14,522 nt of DNA from an uncultured bacterium (GCA_900314375.1 OMVC01000035.1:1-14522); one strand, 5' to 3'; shown: positions 1-7,080, numbered from the stretch's first letter. A program made the numbers and translations. The notes: generated by a model not told the origin, from the letters alone.

Positions 1-64
1 GAGGGAGAAAAATCGGTTTGAGTTTGGAAAACGAAAACCTGATTTTACGGGAGAGGGTTTTATT
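1..64 (+). repeat. Modular hairpin repeat, copy 1 (left end cut by window)
   Basis: A purine block (GAGGGAG, 1-7) is followed by an imperfect stem: AAAATC+GGTTT at 9-19 pairs with AAACC+GATTTT at 35-46, with one bulged T at 40 and a 15-nt loop. It ends in GGGAGAGGG (49-57) and TTTTATT. The order purine block, hairpin, GGGAGAGGG, T-rich tail matches the element at 299-350, but the inner hairpin is a different sequence. Confidence 0.55.
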
Positions 65-103
65 GAGCAATCATGTCATTGCTCTGGGGTAAACGCGGTA
101 AAC

Positions 104-142
104 ATGTCATTGCGAGCGAACGTTAGTGAGCGTGGCAATCCC
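104..142 (+). repeat. 39-bp interspersed element (ATGTCATTGCGAGC... type), forward copy
   Basis: It begins ATGTCATTGCGAGCG and ends GTGGCAATCCC, with terminal ATTGC/GCAAT complementarity. A partial copy of its first ten bases (ATGTCATTGC) lies just upstream at 73-82. The same kind of TCATTGCGAG...GCAATCC intergenic repeat is familiar from many bacterial genomes, so I take it as a member of that broad repeat type. A second, diverged copy in the opposite orientation lies at 187-224. Confidence 0.6.
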
Positions 143-186
143 ATTAATATAATATGTCAGTTTGTTATTCGCCCAATTGTATCAAT

Positions 187-224
187 GAGATTACTACACA
201 TTCTTCGAATGTTCGTAATGACAT
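187..224 (-). repeat. 38-bp interspersed element, diverged inverted copy
   Basis: Read on the minus strand it begins ATGTCATTACGAAC and ends GTAGTAATCTC. It aligns over its whole length with the 104-142 element and differs mainly by G/A and C/T substitutions. With the forward copy it forms an inverted pair separated by 44 bp, so the two ATGTCATT ends face outward, as in a decayed miniature element with terminal inverted repeats. Confidence 0.5.
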
Positions 225-259
225 GAAGTTGTGTAGGGCAGGCTTTTTATTAATTGAAA

Positions 260-282
260 ATTGAAAATGGAAAGTGGAAAAT
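260..282 (+). repeat. 23-bp direct repeat, left copy
   Basis: The 23-mer starts ATTGAAAATGGAAAGT and recurs at 351-373 with one mismatch (G versus T at repeat position 17). The two copies flank the hairpin element at 299-350. A shorter related AATTGAAAA unit precedes this copy at 252-260. Confidence 0.65.
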
Positions 283-298
283 TGTTTCGTTTTTTTAT

Positions 299-350
299 TG
301 CCCCTCCCTTGGGGGAGGGTGTCCGAAAGGACAGGAGAGGGGTTTATATA
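299..350 (+). repeat. Modular hairpin repeat, copy 2 (CCCTCCC/GGGAGGG plus GAAA-loop stem)
   Basis: Two adjacent stems are visible: CCCTCCC (302-308) with GGGAGGG (313-319), and TGTCC (320-324) with GGACA (329-333) closed by a GAAA tetraloop. CCCCTC at 301-306 can alternatively pair with GAGGGG at 337-342, enclosing the second stem. The unit ends GGAGAGGGGTTTAT like copy 1. This could be a REP-like DNA repeat or a structured RNA element; the sequence alone does not decide. Confidence 0.6.
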
Positions 351-373
351 ATTGAAAATGGAAAGTTGAAAAT
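351..373 (+). repeat. 23-bp direct repeat, right copy
   Basis: This matches 260-282 at 22 of 23 positions and begins directly at the right edge of the hairpin element. The pair could mark the ends of an inserted unit or be two modules of a larger composite repeat. Confidence 0.65.
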
Positions 374-389
374 GGGGAATATAAAAGTT

Positions 390-426
390 TAACGGCATAT
401 CTGGAGTTGATATGCCGTTATTTTTG
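390..426 (+). terminator. Strong hairpin terminator, 12-bp stem
   Basis: TAACGGCATATC (390-401) pairs perfectly with GATATGCCGTTA (409-420) around a 7-nt loop, followed on the plus strand by a run of T (421-425). On the minus strand, where the 477-1931 gene would read into it, the stem is followed by AAACTTTTATA, a weaker tract. It therefore probably stops transcription from both sides. No plus-strand gene that would need it is visible in the window. Confidence 0.7.
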
Positions 427-466
427 GGTTAGTTAGGGTTAGATTAGGTAGAAGAGGGGTTTTATT
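426..466 (+). repeat. Degenerate G-rich repeat tail
   Basis: Iterated GGGTTAG-like units (426-449) are followed by GAAGAGGGGTTTTATT (451-466), which resembles the right ends of the hairpin elements at 49-64 and 335-348. It may be a third, eroded member of the same repeat family. Confidence 0.35.
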
Positions 467-476
467 TGGGGGTAAT

Positions 477-1931
477 TTATGACACTGCAGACTGTGCTCT
501 CAAGACATTCAATGCAATATCCGCTTTACTTATATCAGGCGTACTCATGGTATTTGTTTGTTTAAATACTTTATCTAATGTTTGAAATCTTTCTTGAGCC
601 AATAATTCTATTTCTTTACTTCTTGCCTGGATTTCCATCGGGTTAGCTGTATAAGCTACAACTGTTTTTCTTTTAGGATTATAGCGAACCATTTGCCTAT
701 ACATATCGGCTTCTTGAGGGGTCATTGATTTTATTTCACGAGCCATTTGTCTGTATAATGCCTCTGCTTCAGGAGTTACTCCGGCAATTCTGTCACCATT
801 CATATAAAATCTTGCGTATTGATCAATATGTTCTCTTTCGTGTGCTGTTGTCAAAATTTGCTGCGCTTCTTTTGAACATTTATTTGAGTCAACTAGCAAT
901 TTATTTCTTGTTTCAACAATGCTGCGGTCAATAGTTTCAGTAAAAACTTCACCTGTTGTTACATCCTGAAAAGTCACTTCAAGTTGTTTAGGATTTTTAT
1001 ATCTGGCAAGCCCAACTTGTTTATATTGTTCTGTATTACAATTGGTATTAACTTTGACTATATCATCTCCGAAATCATTTAATGTAATGCGACATTCACT
1101 AGGTGTTGCATAACCTAAAGTTGTTTCTTTCAAAGATTGATATCTCAACGCAGGCTTTGTATGAACTCCACGTTCTTGAGCCCATTGTTCCAACACAACT
1201 TCAGGAATCTTATCTTTTGGAACATTGTAATCTTTTATATATTGTTTAATTTTTAATTTTTCAGCGTCTGTTATACCATTTAATTTTGCCAATTCAATTT
1301 CTGTTGCTTCGTTAAAATTGACAGCGCGGGCAGCTTCTTTATTAGCTTCTTGTAATGCACTGAATTTCCCTTTTAAACCCTTTGCATTAACCACTTTTGC
1401 TGCCATATCAGCGTTATATCCGATTTTGCCGTATTTTGCAAAACGCTTAATTTCTTTTAACGCTTTCGGTACAAACGGTGCAGATAATGCCAAATCCACA
1501 CTGTCACCACCTATCTGCTCCAGATTTTCTCTTGCTTTATCATATTCGCCATTTGAATTATTTTTCAAAAATTGCATAGTATGCTTTGCACCATTAAAAA
1601 CAGCCAGTCCTGCAAACCCTAATGCCATAGCAGCACCGCCTACAGCTGTCGGAATACCAATCAAAGGTAATGCCATTAATCCGACACTTGTCGCGCCAAC
1701 AACAGCTAAAGTTCTTATCGGATGCTCAAAAATTGCTCCTACAACATCTTTAACCTGCTTAAATACACCTTTTGCAAGTAAACCGATACCCTCACCAAAT
1801 CCTATTTTTCTCGATTCGTGAGCCTCATCAGCATATTCTTTTTTCAAATCTAAAGCCACTACTCTTGCTTGAGGTCTGTTCTGATAATATCTGACCTGCT
1901 CTTGTCCGTTAAGACTACCAAAATTAATCAT
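477..1931 (-). CDS. Unrecognised protein with hydrophobic hairpin and HExxH zincin-like motif
   Basis: I do not recognise this 484-residue protein. A Gly/Ala-rich hydrophobic stretch at about residues 73-114 could form two membrane segments (73-92 and 96-114). It is preceded by a polar N-terminus with no classical signal peptide. The C-terminal part contains H364-E-R-E-H368, the HExxH zinc-binding and catalytic signature of metallopeptidases. An NPMEIQAR motif at E433 resembles the downstream NPxE-A helix that supplies the third zinc ligand in some zincins. Between them lie charged, helical repeats (EAEALYRQMAREIKS, then QEADMYRQMVRYN). The start is supported by GTAGGA upstream of the ATG. 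It is a single gene, divergent from the thioredoxin. Peptidase activity is inferred from the motif only; the protein could be an inactive scaffold or a secreted effector. Confidence 0.75.
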   Translation of the reverse strand: MINFGSLNGQEQVRYYQNRPQARVVALDLKKEYADEAHESRKIGFGEGIGLLAKGVFKQVKDVVGAIFEHPIRTLAVVGATSVGLMALPLIGIPTAVGGAAMALGFAGLAVFNGAKHTMQFLKNNSNGEYDKARENLEQIGGDSVDLALSAPFVPKALKEIKRFAKYGKIGYNADMAAKVVNAKGLKGKFSALQEANKEAARAVNFNEATEIELAKLNGITDAEKLKIKQYIKDYNVPKDKIPEVVLEQWAQERGVHTKPALRYQSLKETTLGYATPSECRITLNDFGDDIVKVNTNCNTEQYKQVGLARYKNPKQLEVTFQDVTTGEVFTETIDRSIVETRNKLLVDSNKCSKEAQQILTTAHEREHIDQYARFYMNGDRIAGVTPEAEALYRQMAREIKSMTPQEADMYRQMVRYNPKRKTVVAYTANPMEIQARSKEIELLAQERFQTLDKVFKQTNTMSTPDISKADIALNVLRAQSAVS

Positions 1932-2036
1932 AAAATTTCCTACCTATATTTTTTTCTAACCTATAATATTAATAAGTTTTCATTTTTATTAAATTTGCCA
2001 TTAAAAAGAGAATTATTAAGTTATATTAATAATGAT

Positions 2037-2066
2037 TTATACGAGGTCATTATAAAATCGTATAAT
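2037..2066 (+). promoter_or_regulatory. Candidate thioredoxin promoter with 8-bp inverted repeat
   Basis: A consensus TATAAT lies at 2061-2066, about 50 bases before the ATG, with no good -35 box at the normal distance. It overlaps the right arm of a perfect inverted repeat, TTATACGA (2037-2044) and TCGTATAA (2058-2065), whose arm centres are 21 bp apart, two helical turns. This arrangement fits a dimeric regulator binding over the -10. A weak stem-loop in RNA is the alternative. Confidence 0.35.
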
Positions 2067-2115
2067 GAAAAAAAATTATTAGACCTTATTATATTTTTAA
2101 CAAAAGGAGTTTTAT

Positions 2116-2424
2116 ATGATAATTGAACTAAATAACGAAAATTTTGAACAAGAGACCAAACACGGATTAAAACTTATTGAATTCTACACAACGTGGTGTT
2201 CATACTGCACCAAACAAAGAGTAGAACTTCAGGAACTTGAAGATTCTGATATGAAAATCGGAATTGTTGATGCTGAAGAGAGTCCTGAAATAGCCGAAAA
2301 ATATCAAATTGACGGTTATCCGACTTTTGTTTTGTTAAAAGACGGAGAAAAGGTAACAGAATTTGCAGGGTTTCACAAAAAAGCCCAACTGCTAGACAGA
2401 TTGATGGATTATCTTAAAGTATAA
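2116..2424 (+). CDS. Thioredoxin-like thiol-disulfide protein, CSYC active site
   Basis: This is a 102-residue, single-domain cytoplasmic thioredoxin-fold protein, the usual length for the family and with no signal peptide. The active-site helix carries W27-C28-S-Y-C31, and the cis-proline loop is Y-P69-T-F. It should reduce protein disulfides, using C28 as the attacking thiol. The CSYC centre differs from the CGPC of classical thioredoxins, so redox potential and partner reductase may differ; no thioredoxin reductase gene is nearby. The start is fixed by AAAGGAG (2102-2108) at good spacing. The stop lies only 2 bp from the convergent helicase stop, with no terminator between them. Confidence 0.9.
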   Translation: MIIELNNENFEQETKHGLKLIEFYTTWCSYCTKQRVELQELEDSDMKIGIVDAEESPEIAEKYQIDGYPTFVLLKDGEKVTEFAGFHKKAQLLDRLMDYLKV

Positions 2425-2426
2425 AA

Positions 2427-5402
2427 TTATGCAGAAAGAGTAAATATCTCGTAAATTTCTTCGTCTGTCAGTTCTGTTATAATCTTTTCGCCTTCGTAAA
2501 CCGCCATATCTGCAAGTTCTTTTTTAGATTTCAACATTTCATCAATTTTTTCTTCAAAAGTTCCTAATGTAATCATTCTGTGAACCATTACATTTTTATC
2601 CTGACCGATACGGTATGTACGGTCTGTTGCCTGATCTTCAACCGCAGGATTCCACCACAAATCGTAATGAATTACATTTGTGGCACTCGTGAGGTTTAAA
2701 CCTGTCCCGCCGGCTTTTAAGGATAATATCATAACTTTTGTGTCAGGGTCATTCTGGAACTTGTCGATAATCTCCTCTCTTTGAGGAACGGTTAAACTGC
2801 CATGGAAAAATAGCGGTTCTATATTACATTCTTGAGCTAAAACTTTGCATAAGATATCACCCATTTCTTTATATTGAGTAAAGATAAGTGTCTTTTCTCC
2901 TCTATCAAGGATACTTTGAACTAAATCTATACATTTTTCCATTTTACCTGACAATTCTGCGCCCATTTCTCCTGTTTTGAGGAATTGATAAGGGTGATTG
3001 CAGATTTGTTTTAGTGCGGTTATGAGTTTGAAAATATTACCGCGTCTGTTAACACCTGTAAATCCGCTGATTTTTTCCATCATTTCATTAAGCGTTTTTT
3101 CATATAAAAGTGCTTGCGGTTTTGATAAGTAGCAGTATTCGTTTAATACCATCTTTTCAGGTAAGTCTGAAATAACATTTTTATCGGTTTTCAAACGTCT
3201 TAATACAAATGGAGAAATAGACATTTTCAATTTCCCTGCGCGAGAAGTTTCTTTAAACCTTTCAATAGGTATTGCATAACTTTTCTGAAAATCTCTTAAC
3301 GAACCCAAATAACCCTTGTTTATAAAATCAAAAATACTCCACAATTCCGTTAATCTGTTTTCTACAGGAGTACCTGTCATTGCAATTTTTACATCAGCTT
3401 TTAACATCTTGATTGCTAAAGTTTGAGCAGTATCAGGGTTTTTAATGTTTTGAGCTTCATCAACAATAATCATTCCCCAAGGTTGTTTTTTCAATTCTTC
3501 AACATCAATACGCATTATTGCATAAGTCGTTAATATTACATCGTGCTTAACGTCTAATTGTCTGTCTGTGCCATGATAAATTACACAATCAAGATTTGGC
3601 GCAAACATTTGTAATTCTTTCATCCAATTACCCATCAAGGTAGTCGGACAAATTACAAGTACAGGCTTTTTAAGTTTGTTTTCTTCTTTCATTTTCAAAA
3701 TCAAACTGATAACCTGAATTGTTTTACCCAATCCCATATCATCAGCCATACAAGCACCAAAACCTTTTGCGATATTTGTCCAAAGCCATTTCAAACCGAT
3801 TTGCTGATAAGGTCTTAATTCGCCGTTTAAATCTTTTGGTAATGTTATATCAACAGGCTTTGTGAAGTCTGACAATACACGCGCAAACGCTGCATCATAA
3901 TCAAAATCATAATTGTCAAATTGTTTTGATAATGACGCGTGGATTAATTCCATTCTTGACATTGATTTTAAATTAGATTTTGCAACCTGCTCGAATATTT
4001 TTTTGCTTTCTTCTTTATCAACAAGAACGTATTTATTTTTAAATTTTATCAAACCGTTATTTTCTTCAACAAGCTTTTTAAATTCTTCTAATGATAATTT
4101 TTCATCACCGATAGCCACTTCATAAGAGAATTCTAAAATATCATCCAACGATAATTTCGAAGCGGATGTACCGTTTATCAAATCTGCCAAATCACCTGAA
4201 CGCGCATCTTTTACTTTCGCATTGATTGAAGCTCTCGGGATAACTATATTAGTTAATTCATCAGGCAATATAACTTCAATCTGTGCTTTTTGAAGATAAT
4301 ATGCCGTTTTTGTTATTATTTGATAAACTTGATTTAAGTCAAAATCAAGATACAATTTGTCTTCATCTTCAAATAAGTCTTCCAATTCCGGCATATAGCG
4401 CAGAGCATAATTCAATTGCTTTTCCACAATACGCGCAATATCATTTGCTTTTGCTCCGAAAACTTCTTCATCTGTATAAAGTTTATCTATCAAAACTTCT
4501 TCTTCAGTTTTTCTGTTTTTAATATAAACTTTTAACCTAAAAATTTCATCGGATTGTTTTTCAATTTTTAAAAGCGGAATTACATCATATTTACCCAGAT
4601 ACAATTCATCAAACCAATTGGTAAAGCTTTCCGCAATATTGCGTCCTTTGAATATTGTCTTACGGTCTAAATCCTTTAAAAGATAAGTTCCTGACTCAAC
4701 ATCTTTGAATCTGAACATTTTTATACCCAAAAATTTATATATTACATAATTTAAATATGTATAAATAAATTCATATATAAAGTTTTTGGTTTTTTCACCA
4801 ATAATAAACAAGTCTTTTGGCATAGCTTCTTCAAACTGATTGACTATATGCGCCATTTGAGGAGTGTTAATAACAGGTTCATAAATGATACGAAACATTC
4901 CGTTATGTTCTTTTACTGTCGGGATAAAATACAATTTTTCAATAAGCTTCATAACAAAATATGTAAGCTTATTAAAATATACAAAAGTCGGAGTTAATGC
5001 TTCAAAATCAACGATATTCCCAAATCCGCCAAAATAATCCATTACAATATCCCAGCTTAAAAAATAACCGCGGACTCCGTTTAATTCTTCGGGGCGAAAT
5101 CTGAATAATGAACCTTTTGATTTTAAATAATATTCAAAATTATTTGTCGGAGTGACGAAAAATGAATATTTCCCGTCTTTATTTATCAAATAAAAATTAG
5201 TATTTCTTGTCGGAGAATTAGGACTCAAAAACACACCGGCAAATTCGTCTTCCACAATTTGATAAATCATACTTAATGTATAACGAAAATCCTTATTCTT
5301 AAAGCCTTCCGGATTTTCACTCAAATTGAAAAATAATTCATCAACATTATTTTTTTTAAATGAAAAATCAATATTCAAATTGTCGGTGGTGTTTTGGTTC
5401 AT
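2427..5402 (-). CDS. SNF2-family (HepA/RapA-like) DEAD/DEAH helicase
   Basis: This 991-residue SWI2/SNF2-type ATPase is expected to translocate on double-stranded DNA and remodel protein-DNA complexes. The ATPase half starts near residue 525 with LRPYQQIGLKWL. It contains Walker A DDMGLGKT (K560), Walker B DEAQ (648-651), TGTPVENRLTELWS and an LRRLKTDK segment. The second RecA lobe has FTQYKEMGD, FHGS, LSLKAGGTGLNLT and QATDRTYRIGQ from residue 924. The N-terminal half of about 520 residues has no motif I recognise. It shows no CxC...CxH SWIM zinc motif, unlike many bacterial SNF2 proteins. The ATG follows AAAGGA by 7 bases. The gene lies 25 bp downstream of gpmI and is probably co-transcribed with it. 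Its cellular role is unknown; no restriction or defence partner lies beside it. Confidence 0.93.
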   Translation of the reverse strand: MNQNTTDNLNIDFSFKKNNVDELFFNLSENPEGFKNKDFRYTLSMIYQIVEDEFAGVFLSPNSPTRNTNFYLINKDGKYSFFVTPTNNFEYYLKSKGSLFRFRPEELNGVRGYFLSWDIVMDYFGGFGNIVDFEALTPTFVYFNKLTYFVMKLIEKLYFIPTVKEHNGMFRIIYEPVINTPQMAHIVNQFEEAMPKDLFIIGEKTKNFIYEFIYTYLNYVIYKFLGIKMFRFKDVESGTYLLKDLDRKTIFKGRNIAESFTNWFDELYLGKYDVIPLLKIEKQSDEIFRLKVYIKNRKTEEEVLIDKLYTDEEVFGAKANDIARIVEKQLNYALRYMPELEDLFEDEDKLYLDFDLNQVYQIITKTAYYLQKAQIEVILPDELTNIVIPRASINAKVKDARSGDLADLINGTSASKLSLDDILEFSYEVAIGDEKLSLEEFKKLVEENNGLIKFKNKYVLVDKEESKKIFEQVAKSNLKSMSRMELIHASLSKQFDNYDFDYDAAFARVLSDFTKPVDITLPKDLNGELRPYQQIGLKWLWTNIAKGFGACMADDMGLGKTIQVISLILKMKEENKLKKPVLVICPTTLMGNWMKELQMFAPNLDCVIYHGTDRQLDVKHDVILTTYAIMRIDVEELKKQPWGMIIVDEAQNIKNPDTAQTLAIKMLKADVKIAMTGTPVENRLTELWSIFDFINKGYLGSLRDFQKSYAIPIERFKETSRAGKLKMSISPFVLRRLKTDKNVISDLPEKMVLNEYCYLSKPQALLYEKTLNEMMEKISGFTGVNRRGNIFKLITALKQICNHPYQFLKTGEMGAELSGKMEKCIDLVQSILDRGEKTLIFTQYKEMGDILCKVLAQECNIEPLFFHGSLTVPQREEIIDKFQNDPDTKVMILSLKAGGTGLNLTSATNVIHYDLWWNPAVEDQATDRTYRIGQDKNVMVHRMITLGTFEEKIDEMLKSKKELADMAVYEGEKIITELTDEEIYEIFTLSA

Positions 5403-5427
5403 TTGTTTGTCCTTTAAACTCTTCAGC

Positions 5428-6954
5428 TTACTTTATCAATGTTTCTCCGGTCATTTCTTTCGGTTGTTCAATTCCAAGCAATTGAAGAACTGTCGGAGCG
5501 ACATCACAAAGTTTGCCTGTTTCTTTCAATTCAGTACCTTGCGGTGCGTTAATCAAAACAAACGGAACTTCATTTGTTGTATGTGCGGTATGCGGTTTGC
5601 CTGTTTGCTCGTTGACCATTGTTTCAGCGTTTCCATGGTCTGCTGTTAACAACATTACTATACCGTTTTGCTTACAAGCATCAGCAATTTTTCCGACACA
5701 TTCATCTACGACATGACAAGCTTTTGTTGCCGCTTCAATCACACCTGTATGACCTACCATGTCAGGATTTGCAAAGTTTACCAAAATAAATTGATATTTC
5801 GGATTTTCTATTGCTTTTAATACATTCTCACAAACTTCAGGTGCGCTCATTTCAGGCTGCATATCATAAGTTGCAACCTTTGGTGAAGGTACAAGAACAC
5901 GTGTTTCATGAGGCTGCGGTTCATCAATTCCGCCGTTGAAGAAAAACGTAACGTGTGCATATTTTTCGGTTTCTGCCGTTCTGAATTGGTTTATACCGTT
6001 AGCTTCCAAAACGTCACCCAAGATATTTACAGGTTTTTCTTTAGGGAAAGCTACAGGGAATGTGAATGTAGCATCATAACTTGTCATTGTTGTATATAAA
6101 ATATTTTTTAAGACTTTCTTTCTTTCAAAACCGTCAAAATCGGTAAAGTTTATAGCTTTACTTATTTCACGAGCTCTGTCCGGACGGAAGTTGAAGAATA
6201 TTATCGCATCATTGTCGTGAATTCTTGATTCTTCTCCGCCCACAACGATAGGTAAAACAAATTCATCCGTTACCCCATCTTCATAAGATTTTTTAACCCC
6301 TTCTATTGCAGAATTTGCATGGTTGCCTTCTCCTAATAAAAGTGCGTTATAACCTTTTTCAACTCTTTCCCAGCGATTATCTCTGTCCATTATGTAATAA
6401 CGGCCGACAACCGTTGCAACAGGAGGAAGATTGTATTTTTTCAATTCGTCTTCCACAATTTGCAAATATTCGCAAGCACTTGCAGGAGGAGTATCACGAC
6501 CGTCAAGAAATGCGTGTACATAGAATTTTGTCAATCCGTTTTGTGCAGCCAATTGAATTAACGCTAAAACGTGATTTAATGAAGAATGAACTCCGCCTGT
6601 TGATACAAGCCCGTATATATGTAATGCGGAATTGTTCTTTTTGACGTGCTCAACTGCATTCAAAAATCTTTCGTTTTTAAAAAATGAACCGTCTTTTATT
6701 GCATTATTTATTTTAGATAAATCCTGATAAACAATTCTGCCTGCGCCTAAATTCAAGTGTCCGACTTCGCTGTTGCCCATTTGCCCTTCGGGAAGTCCGA
6801 CATTTTCGCCGTCAGCGTGAATTTTTATAAATTTTTCTTCTTGTTCCAATCTCGAAACATTTACGGGGTTTGCTAATTTTGTTGCATCATACTTTTCTGA
6901 ACCAGTTGAAATTCCCCAACCGTCCATTATACATAATAAAACTCGTTTTTCCAT
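5428..6954 (-). CDS. gpmI: 2,3-bisphosphoglycerate-independent phosphoglycerate mutase
   Basis: This protein interconverts 3- and 2-phosphoglycerate in glycolysis and gluconeogenesis, in the cytoplasm, as a two-metal (usually Mn) enzyme of the alkaline phosphatase superfamily. It has 508 residues, normal for the family. D11 in MDGWG and S62 in GQMGNSEVGH mark the metal site and the phosphorylated serine. The transferase domain carries DGRDTPP and YYIMDRDNRWERV, and TADHGNAE near the C-terminus supplies the last metal ligands. An in-frame ATG six codons upstream (6970-6972) has no ribosome site and lies inside a palindrome. The ATG at 6952-6954 follows AGAAGGGA, so I start there. It leads a likely two-gene operon with the SNF2 helicase. 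Confidence 0.97.
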   Translation of the reverse strand: MEKRVLLCIMDGWGISTGSEKYDATKLANPVNVSRLEQEEKFIKIHADGENVGLPEGQMGNSEVGHLNLGAGRIVYQDLSKINNAIKDGSFFKNERFLNAVEHVKKNNSALHIYGLVSTGGVHSSLNHVLALIQLAAQNGLTKFYVHAFLDGRDTPPASACEYLQIVEDELKKYNLPPVATVVGRYYIMDRDNRWERVEKGYNALLLGEGNHANSAIEGVKKSYEDGVTDEFVLPIVVGGEESRIHDNDAIIFFNFRPDRAREISKAINFTDFDGFERKKVLKNILYTTMTSYDATFTFPVAFPKEKPVNILGDVLEANGINQFRTAETEKYAHVTFFFNGGIDEPQPHETRVLVPSPKVATYDMQPEMSAPEVCENVLKAIENPKYQFILVNFANPDMVGHTGVIEAATKACHVVDECVGKIADACKQNGIVMLLTADHGNAETMVNEQTGKPHTAHTTNEVPFVLINAPQGTELKETGKLCDVAPTVLQLLGIEQPKEMTGETLIK

Positions 6955-6959
6955 TTTTA

Positions 6960-6967
6960 TCCCTTCT
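6960..6967 (-). promoter_or_regulatory. Ribosome-binding site deciding the gpmI start
   Basis: AGAAGGGA lies 5 bases before the ATG at 6952-6954. It overlaps the coding sequence of the longer frame, whose own ATG has only AT-rich sequence upstream. Confidence 0.75.
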
Positions 6968-6970
6968 TTC

Positions 6971-7016
6971 ATATCTACGTTAGATATAGTGTATCAAGAA
7001 CATATATCAAATTCAA
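6971..7016 (-). promoter_or_regulatory. gpmI promoter region with 17-bp palindrome
   Basis: ATATCTA-CGT-TAGATAT (6971-6987) is a perfect inverted repeat. Reading toward gpmI, TTGAAT (7016-7011) with TACACT (6993-6988) at 17-bp spacing, or TTGATA (7010-7005) with TATATC (6988-6983) at 16 bp, would place the transcript start inside or at the edge of the palindrome. This is the position expected for a repressor operator, or for a stem at the 5' end of the message. Confidence 0.4.
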
Positions 7017-7028
7017 TAATTTTTGATA

Positions 7029-7058
7029 TTTACAATTTTGCAACAATACAAATATAGA
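7029..7058 (+). promoter_or_regulatory. Candidate promoter of the SPFH fusion gene
   Basis: TTTACA (7029-7034) and TATAGA (7053-7058) are separated by 18 bp, giving a leader of about 24 bases that contains the ribosome site. The -35 and the 18-bp spacing are the same as in the dnaG promoter candidate. A TTGCAA/TAAAAT pair nearby is an alternative. Confidence 0.35.
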
Positions 7059-7072
7059 TATAAAATCATATT

Positions 7073-7080
7073 AAGGGAGG
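7073..7080 (+). promoter_or_regulatory. Ribosome-binding site deciding the SPFH fusion start
   Basis: AAGGGAGG is followed 8 bases later by the ATG at 7089. The frame is open back to an ATG at 7023, but that codon has no ribosome site and would place the promoter boxes inside the gene. Confidence 0.8.

Larger units (their letters stand above)
1..476. other. Repeat-rich intergenic region without a gene
   Basis: No reading frame here has a convincing ribosome site or protein-like composition. The longest frame, on the minus strand at 165-398, is made of translated repeats. The stretch is a mosaic of short repeated modules, described separately: hairpin elements at 1-64 and 299-350, an inverted element pair at 104-224, a direct repeat at 260-282 and 351-373, a terminator at 390-426 and a degenerate G-rich tail at 426-466. 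Confidence 0.75.

Noticed and set aside
299..350. Hairpin cluster considered as a riboswitch or small RNA
   Set aside because: No downstream gene on the plus strand to regulate, no promoter boxes found, and a related copy 250 bp away marks it as a repeat. Kept only as a structural possibility.
165..398. Minus-strand frame of 77 codons
   Set aside because: It reads through the repeat modules and the terminator, has no ribosome site, and its composition reflects translated repeats.
426..449. Telomere-like GGGTTAG iterations
   Set aside because: Only a few imperfect units, better explained as part of the G-rich intergenic repeat family.
1869..2126. Plus-strand frame of 85 codons leading into the thioredoxin gene
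   Set aside because: Its only ATG lies inside the oppositely oriented 477-1931 gene, no ribosome site precedes it, and the later part is an AT-rich leader. An alternative start could not be supported.
2427..5402. SNF2 helicase considered as part of a defence system (for example DISARM-like)
   Set aside because: No methyltransferase, nuclease or phospholipase gene accompanies it. The neighbours are gpmI and thioredoxin.
6955..6972. Six-residue N-terminal extension of GpmI
   Set aside because: The upstream ATG has no ribosome site and sits in the palindrome. Family N-termini begin at the inner Met.
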